Shown: piece after piece, positions 36,806 to 45,922 of the stretch | Layout: each line of letters begins with the position of its first letter | How positions within the stretch are numbered: the first letter of the stretch is position 1 | Source: UBA952 sp044361535 | GTDB lineage: Bacteria > Bacteroidota > Bacteroidia > Flavobacteriales_D > Crocinitomicaceae | Reading direction: 5' to 3' | Length of the DNA stretch: 64,000 bases | Assembly: GCA_044361535.1 (NCBI GenBank) | Contig: JBIKIQ010000012.1 | Location: 1 to 64,000 of the forward strand | Translations under genes and position numbers: made by a program | Notes under the pieces: generated by a model | Told to the model about the DNA's origin: nothing | Database searches by the model: none | The model's input: the letters and a program-made list of their open reading frames with translations, nothing else

Positions 36806-39274
36806 ATGATTGAAAGACTTGTTGCTTTAAGCCTATTCATTTTTATGGTTATCAACCATGGGCTTACACAACAAACAAAAATTTCTGGTTACGTTAAAGA
36901 TGCCACAACGGGCGAAAAACTTCCCTACGTATCGGTTCGATTTGTAAATTCTAAAATTGGTACCTTAACTGATTCAACAGGATTTTACTCAATAGAAAGT
37001 TATTATTCAACAGATTCAATCCGTTTTTCACTTTCAGGTTTTGTTTCCCAAACATTTTACGTTGAAAGAGATATTGAACAGAAAAGAGATGTTGATTTAC
37101 AAATTTTAACGGATGATTTAAATGAAATCGTAATTTATACTCCCGATGAATTTCCTTCAACTACACTTCATAAAAAAATGGTGGCCAACAAACCAATCAA
37201 TAATAAAGAAAAATTAAACTCTTACGAATACGATTTATACAGTAAAATTCAATTTGATTTAAATAACCTAGATGATAATTTCGGAAAGAATGGCGTTGTA
37301 AAACGTTTGGATTTAATTTTGGATTATCTTGATTCAACAACCAATGGTGAAAATTATTTGCCTGTTATCCTAAGTGAAACGTTTTCCAATTTCTATTTTA
37401 AAAACAATCCAAAAATAAAGAAAGAAGTTATTCAAGCAACAAAAATCACTGGCATTGAAAATTTGCAATTGAATCAATTTTTAGGTGATATGTATTTGGA
37501 TGTCAACGTTTATGACAATGTTATTGATGTTTTCAATAAGTCGTTTATTAGTCCTACATCTCCTATTGCTAGAAGCTATTATAAGTTCTTTTTAGAAGAC
37601 TCTACTTTCATAGACAATGATTGGTGTTACAAATTGCGTTTTCAACCAAAACGATCAGGTGATTTAACCTTTACTGGCGAAATGTGGATCCATGACACAA
37701 CTTATGCTATAAAACTAATAAAGGCATCTATTGCTCCAGACGCTAACTTAAATTATATTCAAGATCTTTATTTGGAGCATCGCTTCGACCAAGTTGAAAA
37801 AGAGGTTTGGATGTTGAAAGAAGAACGACTTATAGCTGATATTAAATTGACTCAAAAATCAAAAGTGTATGGGATTTATGCCCGAAAAAATAGTGCAAGA
37901 CGTAATTATGTGATAAATTCAAAAAGAGAACCGGAATTTTATACTACTGGAAATGCAATTCAATTAGTTGATAGCGCCAAAGTTCGTCCAGAAAGCTATT
38001 GGGAAAATGTCCGAACTGAGAAACTCACAACACAACAAGAAGGCATTGTTGATATGGTTGATTCGTTAAACAATTTACCTTTTTTTAAAACCGTAAAAAG
38101 CTTAACCTACTTTTCAACAACAGGTTATTATCCTGTGGGAAAACTAGAATTTGGAAGCGCCTTTTCATTAATTTCGTTTAATCCTGTTGAAAAATTCAGA
38201 ACTGCCTTTGCGTTACGTACTTCAAACAATTTTTCTAAAAGATTGGAACTTGGTGGAAGAGTAGCATATGGATTTGGTGACGAACGTTGGAAATACGGAT
38301 TCACGACTCGTTTCAATATCACGCCAAAAAAACGCGGAATGCTAACAGGGTATTACACCTATGACATTGAACAAATTGGACAATCTCCCACAGCAGCGTC
38401 TATGGGCTCTACTTTTGCAACAGTGTTAAGTACAGCACCCTTTGATAAATTAACATTTGTCAAAAAAACTGGAATAAGTTTAGAAAAGGATATTAAAAAA
38501 GACATTGTAGTTTATTCAGCTTTTGATTGGAAAGAATTTTCGCCACTTGGATTAGCAAATTATTTAAGGAATAACACAACAACGGGGTTAACGGATACGA
38601 TTGGAAATATTAGAACTGCTGAAATTACTGCTCGATACAGATGGACAAAAGATGAAGAATTTCTAGCAGGGCAATTCGACCGAACTAGTTTACGATCTGT
38701 TTTTCCAATTATATCATTTCAAGCCATTTTTGGAATTAAAGGAATAGGTGGAAGTCAGTATAATTACCAAAAATATGAGTTTCAGTTGGAGCATAATACC
38801 CAAGTTGGGATTTTTGGTCGAATGCGTTATGGTGCCATAGCAGGATATATTCATGGAGATGTGGCTTATCCCCTACTTAAAGTCCATGAAGGAAATCAAT
38901 CATTATGGCTTCTTACAACCGCTTTTAACAAACTTAATTTTTTGGAGTTCATATCTGATCGTTATGTTGGAGCCTTTATTGAAAATCATTGGGAAGGTTT
39001 GTTATTTGACCGAATTCCCATAAATAAAATACTCAAATGGCGATTATTAACCACAGGGAGAGTTGTCTATGGCTCTCTAAGTTCACGTCATGAAAAGGAA
39101 ATGTTGATACCATCATTCGTTAATAGATTTGGCAATATTCCTTATGTAGAGTCTTCAATTGGCATAGAAAATATAATAAAGGTTTTACGTGTGGATTTGG
39201 TTTGGCGAATGACACATCAAATTCAGGGCGTTTCACCACTAGGCATAAGGGCAAGAATTTCTTTCAACTTTTAA
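36806..39274 (+). CDS. DUF5686 outer-membrane protein with carboxypeptidase-regulatory-like domain
   Basis: An 822-residue protein with a signal peptide (residues 1-21, ending HGLTQQ) and an N-terminal carboxypeptidase-regulatory-like domain (~24-105; ISGYVKDATTGEKLPYVSVR, IGTLTDSTGFYSI). A large DUF5686 region follows: NSYEYDLYSKIQFDLNNLDD, VILSETFSNFYFKNNPK, LRFQPKRSGDLTFTGEMWIH and VWMLKEERLIADIKL. The C-terminal half is barrel-like (LELGGRVAYGFGDERWKYGF, WRLLTTGRVVYGSL), ending in the aromatic IRARISFNF. The family is widespread in Bacteroidota outer membranes and its function is unknown. It is third in the queA-tatC run. Confidence 0.9.
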   Translation: MIERLVALSLFIFMVINHGLTQQTKISGYVKDATTGEKLPYVSVRFVNSKIGTLTDSTGFYSIESYYSTDSIRFSLSGFVSQTFYVERDIEQKRDVDLQILTDDLNEIVIYTPDEFPSTTLHKKMVANKPINNKEKLNSYEYDLYSKIQFDLNNLDDNFGKNGVVKRLDLILDYLDSTTNGENYLPVILSETFSNFYFKNNPKIKKEVIQATKITGIENLQLNQFLGDMYLDVNVYDNVIDVFNKSFISPTSPIARSYYKFFLEDSTFIDNDWCYKLRFQPKRSGDLTFTGEMWIHDTTYAIKLIKASIAPDANLNYIQDLYLEHRFDQVEKEVWMLKEERLIADIKLTQKSKVYGIYARKNSARRNYVINSKREPEFYTTGNAIQLVDSAKVRPESYWENVRTEKLTTQQEGIVDMVDSLNNLPFFKTVKSLTYFSTTGYYPVGKLEFGSAFSLISFNPVEKFRTAFALRTSNNFSKRLELGGRVAYGFGDERWKYGFTTRFNITPKKRGMLTGYYTYDIEQIGQSPTAASMGSTFATVLSTAPFDKLTFVKKTGISLEKDIKKDIVVYSAFDWKEFSPLGLANYLRNNTTTGLTDTIGNIRTAEITARYRWTKDEEFLAGQFDRTSLRSVFPIISFQAIFGIKGIGGSQYNYQKYEFQLEHNTQVGIFGRMRYGAIAGYIHGDVAYPLLKVHEGNQSLWLLTTAFNKLNFLEFISDRYVGAFIENHWEGLLFDRIPINKILKWRLLTTGRVVYGSLSSRHEKEMLIPSFVNRFGNIPYVESSIGIENIIKVLRVDLVWRMTHQIQGVSPLGIRARISFNF

Positions 39275-39426
39275 TAAATTTGATGAAATTTTCTCTTTTC
39301 TAAGAAGAATTTATTATTTTTGCACCCTCGTTTCAAGTTAATTACATTAACGAAACCCAGTTCAACTGTTATCTCGAAAGCTTTTGAATTGAAGGAGCGT
39401 AAGCTCACTTAATATTCGAGAAATAT
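39275..39426. other. Leader region before the tRNA array
   Basis: No gene is found. A -7-like TATTTTTG around 39313-39320 (just before CACCCTCG) could be the promoter of the tRNA array. The rest is unique sequence, ending in TTCGAGAAATAT, which resembles the joints before the next units (GTCGGGAATAT). Confidence 0.4.
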
Positions 39427-39558
39427 GGTCCTATAGCTCTCCCGATAGCTATCGGGACGGTTAGAGCGAAAGTTCTTTTTAGTCGGGAATATGGTCCTAT
39501 AGCTCTCCCGATAGCTATCGGGATGGTTAGAGTGAAAGTTCTTTTTAGTCGGGAATAT
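39427..39558 (+). repeat. Two 66-bp truncated tRNA copies carrying an 18-bp palindrome
   Basis: Units 39427-39492 and 39493-39558 differ at only two positions. Each starts with the same 13 nt as the true tRNA (GGTCCTATAGCTC). Where the D-loop should be, each carries the perfect palindrome TCCCGATAGCTATCGGGA, then GGTTAGAG as in the tRNA, and then leaves tRNA sequence (GAAAGTTCTTTTTAGTCGGG). They lack anticodon and T arms, so they cannot be tRNAs. They may be transcribed together with the real tRNA. Confidence 0.9.
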
Positions 39559-39635
39559 GGTCCTATAGCTCATTCGGTTAGAGCAACTGACTCATAATCA
39601 GTAGGTGCTTGGTTCGATTCCAAGTGGGACCACCA
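39559..39635 (+). tRNA. tRNA with CAT anticodon (elongator Met or Ile2), CCA encoded
   Basis: A cloverleaf: acceptor GGTCCTA/TGGGACC, D-arm GCTCATTCGGTTAGAGC, anticodon arm CTGA-CTCATAA-TCAG, T-arm CTTGG-TTCGATT-CCAAG, discriminator A at 39632 and an encoded CCA (39633-39635). Lack of the three G-C pairs in the anticodon stem and full 1-72 pairing exclude the initiator. CAT may read AUG (elongator Met) or, after lysidine modification, AUA (Ile2); the sequence alone does not settle which. Confidence 0.92.
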
Positions 39636-39642
39636 CTAAGCT

Positions 39643-39669
39643 AAATCCCGCAAAAGCGGGATTTTTTTT
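39643..39669 (+). terminator. Terminator after the CAT tRNA
   Basis: AAATCCCGC, a short AAAA loop and GCGGGATTT followed by a T run, starting 8 nt after the encoded CCA. Beyond it up to 39777 nothing else is recognised. Confidence 0.9.
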
Positions 39670-39777
39670 CAAGAAGTACAATTATTGTCCCCCTCATCTC
39701 TTTACTGCTTATTCAATCTTAATATATTTTTCTTCCTTAATTGAACTCACAGGGATCTGAATTGTTCTTAAAATGTT

Positions 39778-41274
39778 ATGCAAGAGGTCAATGTGGTATG
39801 GTTTAAGAGAGATTTAAGATTGAGCGATCATCAGCCGCTTGAACGAGCCATAAATTCTGAACTACCTGTAATTCTACTCTATATTTTTGAAACGAATCTT
39901 ATTGCCAATGATGATTCAGATAGCAGACATTGGAGATTTATATATCAATCATTAGTGGATATTCGTTGCAGACTTTCACCAAAACAAACATTGAATATTC
40001 TATTCGGGAATGCCAAAACTATTTTTAAATTAATCGTTGACCATTTTGTTATAAAAAAAGTTTTTTCATATCAAGAAACTGGTAATCGTGTATCTTTTGA
40101 TAGAGATTTAGAATTAAAAAGATGGTTTTCTGCACAAGGGATTTTATGGGTTGAGTCACAATGCAATGGTGTAATTAGAGGTATTAAAAATCGAGATAAG
40201 TGGGATAAAAAGTGGCTAGAGTTTATGCACTCAACTATAGTTCCAATTGATTTAAACAAATTAGATACTGTTGCTATAAATGAAGTGAATTTTTCTGAAC
40301 AACTTATTCCAAAAGAGTTTTCTGAACCACATCCCTCCTTTCAACCAGGTGGTGAATTAAAAGCACTAAGGTATGCCCAAAGTTTCTTTCGAAACAGACA
40401 TTTTAACTATAGCAAAACGATATCTAAACCTTTATTGTCAAGAACCTCTTGTAGCCGACTTTCACCTTATTTAGCTTATGGTAATTTATCGGTGCGACAA
40501 ATATATCAAATGGCTCTAAGGTCAAAAGAAGATAGCAGAAATAAACGTGCATTAGCGAATTTTATCTCGAGATTACATTGGCATTGTCATTTTATTCAAA
40601 AGTTTGAAACAGAATGTGACATGGAGTTTCTTGCGATTAATTCTTCTTTTGAAAATTTAGGAAAAGAAAAAAACGAACAGTATATTCAAGCTTGGCAAAC
40701 AGGAAAAACTGGGATACCATTGGTAGATGCTTGTATGAGATGTGTTATTCAAACTGGGTATTTAAATTTCAGAATGAGAGCCTTGGTAGTATCATTTTTT
40801 GTTCATAACCTTTGGCAAGACTGGAGAGAGTTGCATTTTTTAGCAAGGCAATTTTTAGATTACGAACCTGGCATTCATTATCCCCAAATTCAAATGCAAG
40901 CAGGATTGACGGGAGTAAATACATTAAGAATATATAACCCTATCAAAAATTCAGAAGACCATGATCCTGATGGGGCTTTTATTAGAATGTGGATTCCTGA
41001 ATTAGCAGATGTGCCGGCAAGTTTGATTCATGAACCTTGGAAAATGAGTGAAATGGACCAAGTTTTTTACAACTGTAAAATTGGTGTTGATTATCCTTTT
41101 CCAATTATAGATATTGATGTAACAAGAAAGAATGCATCCGATATTTTACATGTTATAAAAAAAACAAATGCATCAAAAGAAAATGGTCAAATAATTCTAT
41201 CGAAACATGTTGCTAAAACAAGAACTTCAAAGAATGTTCAAAAAAAACACGATAGAAAAAAGACAGAAATTTAA
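39778..41274 (+). CDS. Cryptochrome/deoxyribodipyrimidine photolyase
   Basis: A 498-residue flavoprotein of the photolyase/cryptochrome family. The N-terminal antenna-binding domain starts VNVVWFKRDLRLSDHQPLER (residues ~4-23). The C-terminal FAD domain includes SRLSPYLAYGNLSVRQIYQM, FISRLHWHCHFIQKFETECD, WQTGKTGIPLVDACMRCVIQ, TGYLNFRMRALVVSFFVHNL and EPGIHYPQIQMQAG. It would repair UV dimers with blue light or act as a light sensor. WHCHFIQKF replaces the W-R-E-F-Y region of E. coli-type CPD photolyase, so the substrate (CPD or 6-4) cannot be assigned. The C-terminal ~30 residues are a Lys-rich tail. A hairpin terminator follows. Confidence 0.9.
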   Translation: MQEVNVVWFKRDLRLSDHQPLERAINSELPVILLYIFETNLIANDDSDSRHWRFIYQSLVDIRCRLSPKQTLNILFGNAKTIFKLIVDHFVIKKVFSYQETGNRVSFDRDLELKRWFSAQGILWVESQCNGVIRGIKNRDKWDKKWLEFMHSTIVPIDLNKLDTVAINEVNFSEQLIPKEFSEPHPSFQPGGELKALRYAQSFFRNRHFNYSKTISKPLLSRTSCSRLSPYLAYGNLSVRQIYQMALRSKEDSRNKRALANFISRLHWHCHFIQKFETECDMEFLAINSSFENLGKEKNEQYIQAWQTGKTGIPLVDACMRCVIQTGYLNFRMRALVVSFFVHNLWQDWRELHFLARQFLDYEPGIHYPQIQMQAGLTGVNTLRIYNPIKNSEDHDPDGAFIRMWIPELADVPASLIHEPWKMSEMDQVFYNCKIGVDYPFPIIDIDVTRKNASDILHVIKKTNASKENGQIILSKHVAKTRTSKNVQKKHDRKKTEI

Positions 41275-41290
41275 CGATACCATTAAAAAC

Positions 41291-41319
41291 AAAAAGAGCG
41301 CTTTATTAAGCGCTCTCTC
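41291..41319. terminator. Bidirectional terminator between convergent genes
   Basis: Stem GAGCGCTT/AAGCGCTC (41296-41315) with loop TATT, between the photolyase stop (41274) and the stop of the minus-strand gene (41340). An A5 tract precedes the stem, so it suits the minus strand best; the plus-strand T tract is weak. Confidence 0.7.
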
Positions 41320-41339
41320 AATTATCCTAGTGAATTATA

Positions 41340-42593
41340 TTATAAACCATTCGCGATTTTTCTAGCAGTTAAATCTAAAACAAGAGCTGAATATTTCTCT
41401 TTTAATTTTCTTTCGCGATTTGATAAATCTAATTTATCCAACGAAGAAATTACAGCTTCAGCCTCTGTTGTGTTTTTCAAAGCAAAATATGCTTCCAAAA
41501 GGTTGAAATAAATTGATATCGTTAAATCTTTGTCTACTCGTGCCTTTTTATTTGAAGGATCTGATTCTTTCAAAATTGTATTCCACTGAGATACTGATTT
41601 TGTTAATTTTTCAATAGCAGCTGTTTCATTAGTAATTAAGGATTTCAACCCCAATAATTCATTGTTGTAAGCATCCTCTACATCTTGGTAATCATCTTTT
41701 TTTGATTTTACATAATCAATAGAAGTAGCTCTTTCAGTAATAGCGTAACCAATTTTATCGTTAACTAAATTATTGATAAAGGTTAAATTCTCTTTCAAGG
41801 CAATTTCTTCTACTGTTCGAAATAAAGAAGCATAGTCAGATGAAGGAGCTGTTTTACTTGATGTCGATTTGTACGTCTTAAATTCAGCTAATTCTGACGG
41901 AGCTACAAAGAAAATATCTTGGTTTGTTGGGCTTGCAACTCGAACACTCATTTGATTTCTATAAGTAAATTCAACCCAATAGTAAGTTACATCCACCATT
42001 GTTGACGTATTATTTACAAGTTTTGATTCTCTTTTTACTTCTGTTTTCACCGATGGTTGTGAGTGTTCAAACCCTTGCATGTTAACATGATAAGAAAGTG
42101 CGTTATTAGAAGATTTGCTGTAGCCATCAAGTTTCAAGTAAGTTGATGCAAGAGATGGATAATCATAAACAGTTTTGATGTCTGGCTTAGGTACACTTCT
42201 TTTATAAGGCACTTGAACGTAATCTTTAACAGGCTTTGTATTCTCATTCAATAATTGTTTTTCAAGAATTTTTTTCGCCAAAGATTTATCATTGTATTCA
42301 GCCATAGCCTTGTCGTATTTTTCATCCGCGGCTTTAACTTTCAATGGGTATTCTACCATTTCTCTGTCATAATCAGCATCTGCTTGCGCTTTGGCTTTTT
42401 CATATTCAGCCAAAATTTTTGCATTTTCTTCATCAGAAGAAGAGGAAAGAGAAGATTGGTAACTTAAAATCCTTGGTTGAATAGGAGTAAGAGGTAATTT
42501 AACGTAATTGTATTTTAAATCTTCCGATTTAATATTTTGACTAAAGCCATTCATTGCCAATGCAATTACTAAGAGAGATAAAATTGATTTCAT
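41340..42593 (-). CDS. Secreted coiled-coil protein, function unknown
   Basis: A 417-residue protein with a signal peptide (MKSILSLLVIALAMNGFSQN). Residues ~50-115 are charged and helical with many Asp/Glu/Lys/Ala (ENAKILAEYEKAKAQADADY, DEKYDKAMAEYNDKSLAKKI). A middle beta-rich domain (~125-260) contains STYLKLDGYS and VDVTYYWVEFTYRNQMSVRV. A helical C-terminal half has a TPR-like end (ISIYFNLLEAYFALKNTTEA). I do not recognise the family. It probably sits in the periplasm. It is transcribed alone from a promoter at 42608-42636 and convergent with the photolyase. Confidence 0.7.
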   Translation of the reverse strand: MKSILSLLVIALAMNGFSQNIKSEDLKYNYVKLPLTPIQPRILSYQSSLSSSSDEENAKILAEYEKAKAQADADYDREMVEYPLKVKAADEKYDKAMAEYNDKSLAKKILEKQLLNENTKPVKDYVQVPYKRSVPKPDIKTVYDYPSLASTYLKLDGYSKSSNNALSYHVNMQGFEHSQPSVKTEVKRESKLVNNTSTMVDVTYYWVEFTYRNQMSVRVASPTNQDIFFVAPSELAEFKTYKSTSSKTAPSSDYASLFRTVEEIALKENLTFINNLVNDKIGYAITERATSIDYVKSKKDDYQDVEDAYNNELLGLKSLITNETAAIEKLTKSVSQWNTILKESDPSNKKARVDKDLTISIYFNLLEAYFALKNTTEAEAVISSLDKLDLSNRERKLKEKYSALVLDLTARKIANGL

Positions 42594-42607
42594 GATTTAT
42601 TTTTTGG

Positions 42608-42636
42608 TAAATTTATGGTAATTTGAAAAAAAACAA
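42608..42636 (-). promoter_or_regulatory. Promoter of the secreted coiled-coil gene
   Basis: On the minus strand TTG (42636-42634), 18 nt, TAAATTTA (42615-42608), one base short of TAnnTTTG, 15 nt before the ATG. The rest of the gap to 42856 is A/T-rich with no gene. Confidence 0.55.
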
Positions 42637-42856
42637 AGAACTTTTGTAAAATAAAAATGAACAAATATTAATCTTGGATGGTAATTAGTTAAAAATAGCG
42701 AAAAATTACATCAATCAAAATAGCGAATCCAATAATATCATTAAGAAAAAATTTGAAATTCAATGATTCTTTTAATCTCTTCGTTAAAAGAAGAGTGGTC
42801 ATAATGTCTTGTTATGATAAATTCAGTTGGCTAAAGGAACAAAGAATATCAATTGA

Positions 42857-43789
42857 CTACTTATTCTTTTCATTATTGATTTCACCACTCAACATCGCTT
42901 GAATTTGCCTCATTGTTTTCTGCATGCCTTCAGCACTTCCATCTAGGAAAATTGTATTTCCTTTTCCATATTCAGCAAAGTTTTTGATTGCCTCTGTCCA
43001 CATGGAGAATAAAATAACATTTGTATCCAAATTGGCTTGTTTCATTTCTTCGGCAGCTTCACTCATACCCTTAGCAACCTCTTGACGGAATAATGCCACC
43101 CCTTGTCCACGCAACATAGCTGCCTCTTTTTCTGCCAATGCTGCAATTTTTATAGCATTTCCTTCTGCTTCAGCAGCTTTTGTTTTCGTGATCAATAATG
43201 CTTGGCCTTCGTTTTCAGCCGCTGCTTTTAAATTATTAGACGCCACAACTTTACTCATACTTTCGATGATAGCCGCATCGAATGTGATATCGTTTATTTG
43301 TAAATCCAAAAGATGATATCCCCAAGATTCAAGCGTATGGTCAATTTGCTCTTTCACGTTGTCAACCAATTCATGACGAAGACCGAGAATTTCTGATTGT
43401 TTTTGACTTGCAACATATGCTCTTATAGAACCTTCTATCGTTCGAACCAATGCTTGCATAAAATCCTTGTTGCTAATGAATTTAAAGGCAACTTTTTTAA
43501 TAGTTTCATCTTGTTCATCCATTACACTGTAAAGTAACATACTCTTGAAATATACATTCGCCTGATCAATAGTTACTGCTTGAAATTCCATTTCAATACT
43601 TTGATTTTGAATGGACACGCGTTTGTACACTTTTTCAATAAATGGTATTTTTAATCTCAATCCAGGATGTAAAACCCTACGGTATTTACCAAACATGGTG
43701 ATAACGGCTACAGTTCCTTGAGAAACAGTTAACAAACCGCTTAAGATAACCAATAAAATGAGTCCTAACGGGATTAATGTGAATTCCAT
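42857..43789 (-). CDS. SPFH/Band 7 (stomatin-like) membrane protein
   Basis: A 310-residue protein with an N-terminal membrane helix (EFTLIPLGLILLVILSGLLT) and a Band 7 domain (~22-200; TVAVITMFGKYRRVLHPGLR, FIEKVYKRVSIQNQSIEMEF, DQANVYFKSMLLYSV, VRTIEGSIRAYVASQKQSEI). A coiled Ala/Glu-rich region follows (~195-250; AAENEGQALLITKTKAAEAE). Such proteins form ring-like assemblies in membrane microdomains and often modulate proteases. The ATG at 43789 is chosen because the -7 box TAGATTTG (43814-43807) lies 17 nt before it; the earlier in-frame ATG (43819) would be upstream of the start site. Divergent from the DEAD helicase. Confidence 0.92.
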   Translation of the reverse strand: MEFTLIPLGLILLVILSGLLTVSQGTVAVITMFGKYRRVLHPGLRLKIPFIEKVYKRVSIQNQSIEMEFQAVTIDQANVYFKSMLLYSVMDEQDETIKKVAFKFISNKDFMQALVRTIEGSIRAYVASQKQSEILGLRHELVDNVKEQIDHTLESWGYHLLDLQINDITFDAAIIESMSKVVASNNLKAAAENEGQALLITKTKAAEAEGNAIKIAALAEKEAAMLRGQGVALFRQEVAKGMSEAAEEMKQANLDTNVILFSMWTEAIKNFAEYGKGNTIFLDGSAEGMQKTMRQIQAMLSGEINNEKNK

Positions 43790-43806
43790 GATGTAATTAA
43801 TTTTCT

Positions 43807-43814
43807 CAAATCTA
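43807..43814 (-). promoter_or_regulatory. -7 box of the SPFH gene
   Basis: TAGATTTG on the minus strand fits TAnnTTTG, ending 17 nt before the ATG at 43789. A -33 TTG at proper distance is not found. Confidence 0.55.
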
Positions 43815-43934
43815 AACATAATTAATTGATTACGTGAGTAATTCAGTCAAGATTATTTTGTAAAAAAATCGTTAACAAAGTATAAACATTTCTGCAAGGC
43901 TTGATTTTTCAATGGTTTATCCCTTTTTTATCCC

Positions 43935-43942
43935 TACCTTTG
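43935..43942 (+). promoter_or_regulatory. -7 box of the DEAD helicase gene
   Basis: TACCTTTG fits TAnnTTTG and ends 22 nt before the ATG at 43965. The -33 element is weak (a TGGTTT around 43913). Confidence 0.6.
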
Positions 43943-43964
43943 CCCCTAATTTTTAAAATAGTAT

Positions 43965-45881
43965 ATGACATTTGAAGAACTCGGATTGGATGGTGCAGTC
44001 CTAAAAGCATTAGCAGAATTAGGCTTTGAAACACCAACCCCGATTCAAGAACAGGCAGTTCCAGCCTTATTAAACCAACAAAGAGACTTAGTAGGTTTAG
44101 CGCAAACAGGAACAGGTAAAACAGCAGCTTTTGGTCTTCCTCTTATTAATAACATCAACAAGAAAAAAAGCATTCCTCAAGGATTAGTACTTTGCCCAAC
44201 GCGAGAATTGTGTTTGCAAATCACAAAAGATTTGGATAATTTTTCCAAATATTTAGATCTGAACATTGTTTCAGTTTATGGAGGAACAGATATCAGAAGA
44301 CAAATGTCTGATATTAAACGTGGAGCAGCCATTATTGTAGCAACTCCTGGACGTTTAATGGATTTAATCAACCGAAGAGCAATAGCTCTAGACGATGTTC
44401 GTATTGTTATCCTAGATGAGGCAGATGAAATGTTAAACATGGGTTTCAAAGAAGATCTTGATTCTATTTTGAAGCAAACACCCGATGAAAAAAATGTTTG
44501 GTTGTTCTCTGCAACGATGCCAACTGAAGTTTCTAGAATCGCTTCTAATTATATGTCAGATCCGTTTGAAGTATCAGTAGGACATAAAAATCAAAGTAAC
44601 GAGAACATTGAGCATACCTATTATCAGGTAAAAGAAAAAGATCGATTTGAGGCCGTTAAACGCTTAATTGACTTTAACCCAACGATTTTCGGTTTAGTAT
44701 TTTGTCGCACGCGAATGGAAACCGCTAGTGTTGCCGAGAAATTAGCAAAAGACGGATACAATGCAGAGCCTTTACACGGTGATTTAACGCAAGCCATGCG
44801 TGATCGCGTAATGGATCGTTTTAGAAGAAGAGAAATTCAACTTTTAGTAGCAACTGATGTTGCTGCACGTGGATTAGATATCGATAATATTACACACGTA
44901 ATTAATTACAATTTACCAGATGATATTGAGAATTATACGCACCGAAGTGGTCGTACAGCTCGAGCGGGAAAAACAGGTAAATCGTTGATTTTTATTAATG
45001 CGCGTGAAACAGGAAAGATTCGTCAATTAGAAAGACAATTACGTGTTCCTGTGACAAAAGGCTTAATCCCTTCCGCTGCAGATATTTGTGAAGTTCAATT
45101 GATGCAATTAGTATCACGTGTGGAACAAACTGAGGTGAAAGAAAAAGACATTTCACGATTTATACCAATGTTATTGGAGAAATTTGAAAATCTTTCCAAA
45201 GAAGAAGTGATTAAAAAATTCATTTCTATGGAGTTCAATCGCTTTATTGAATATTATGAGCGTGCGGGTGATTTAAACATCGACGAGCGTGATAAAGGTG
45301 CACGTGGAAGAGACAGAGATCGTGAATTTGAAGGTGGTTTTGAACGAGGTGGTAGAGAACGAAGAGATAGAAATGATCGTGGAGGACGTTCTGGTAATGA
45401 AACTGAAGCAGGTAAAACACGCTTTTTTGTGAGCATTGGTAGAGAGCAAAATTTCAATCCAGGTGCAATGGTTCGTGTTATTTGCGATGCAACGGGTCTT
45501 CGTTCTAATTTAATAGGTCGAATACAAGTAATGGGAGGATTTTCTTTCTTTGAGGCAGATTCAGAACATACCAATACCATTTTGAAAAACGTGAATGGGC
45601 AAAACTACGAAGGAAATACTCTTCGTGTTGAAATAACCAAAGACCGTGATGGTGGCGGAGGAGGTGGATCTCGCTCAGGTGGTGGACGTACGTCAGGTGG
45701 CTTCTCAGGAGGTGGTAGACCTTCTACGGGAAGAAGTTTTGGCGATAGACCGGAAAGAGAACGTAGATCATCAGGCGATAGAAAACCTTTTGGTGAAAAA
45801 AGAAGTTTTGGTTCTGACAGAAGTTCATCTGGTTCTAGAGATAGAAAACCAGGAGGGTTCGGAAGAAAACCAAAGTATTAA
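43965..45881 (+). CDS. DEAD-box ATP-dependent RNA helicase (DeaD/CsdA type)
   Basis: A 638-residue helicase. The Q motif is FETPTPIQEQAVP (~20-32). Motif I is AQTGTGKTAA (~47-56), motif II VILDEADEMLNMGF (~149-162), motif III SATMP, motif IV LVFCRTRMETASVA, and motifs V-VI include TDVAARGLDIDNITHVINYN and HRSGRTARAGKTG. A DbpA-like RNA-binding domain lies at ~485-560 (RFFVSIGREQNFNPGAMVRV). The last ~80 residues are an Arg/Gly/Ser-rich disordered tail (GGGGSRSGGGRTSGG). It remodels structured RNA, with likely roles in ribosome assembly and cold adaptation. It is followed by typA after 41 nt. Confidence 0.95.
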   Translation: MTFEELGLDGAVLKALAELGFETPTPIQEQAVPALLNQQRDLVGLAQTGTGKTAAFGLPLINNINKKKSIPQGLVLCPTRELCLQITKDLDNFSKYLDLNIVSVYGGTDIRRQMSDIKRGAAIIVATPGRLMDLINRRAIALDDVRIVILDEADEMLNMGFKEDLDSILKQTPDEKNVWLFSATMPTEVSRIASNYMSDPFEVSVGHKNQSNENIEHTYYQVKEKDRFEAVKRLIDFNPTIFGLVFCRTRMETASVAEKLAKDGYNAEPLHGDLTQAMRDRVMDRFRRREIQLLVATDVAARGLDIDNITHVINYNLPDDIENYTHRSGRTARAGKTGKSLIFINARETGKIRQLERQLRVPVTKGLIPSAADICEVQLMQLVSRVEQTEVKEKDISRFIPMLLEKFENLSKEEVIKKFISMEFNRFIEYYERAGDLNIDERDKGARGRDRDREFEGGFERGGRERRDRNDRGGRSGNETEAGKTRFFVSIGREQNFNPGAMVRVICDATGLRSNLIGRIQVMGGFSFFEADSEHTNTILKNVNGQNYEGNTLRVEITKDRDGGGGGGSRSGGGRTSGGFSGGGRPSTGRSFGDRPERERRSSGDRKPFGEKRSFGSDRSSSGSRDRKPGGFGRKPKY

Positions 45882-45922
45882 ATCAAGTAAATTAGTTAAA
45901 AAGAGAATTTGTAAAATCCGTT

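Noticed and set aside
39427..39558. Two additional tRNA genes
   Set aside because: Only the acceptor 5' strand and part of the D-arm are present; the anticodon and T arms are missing.
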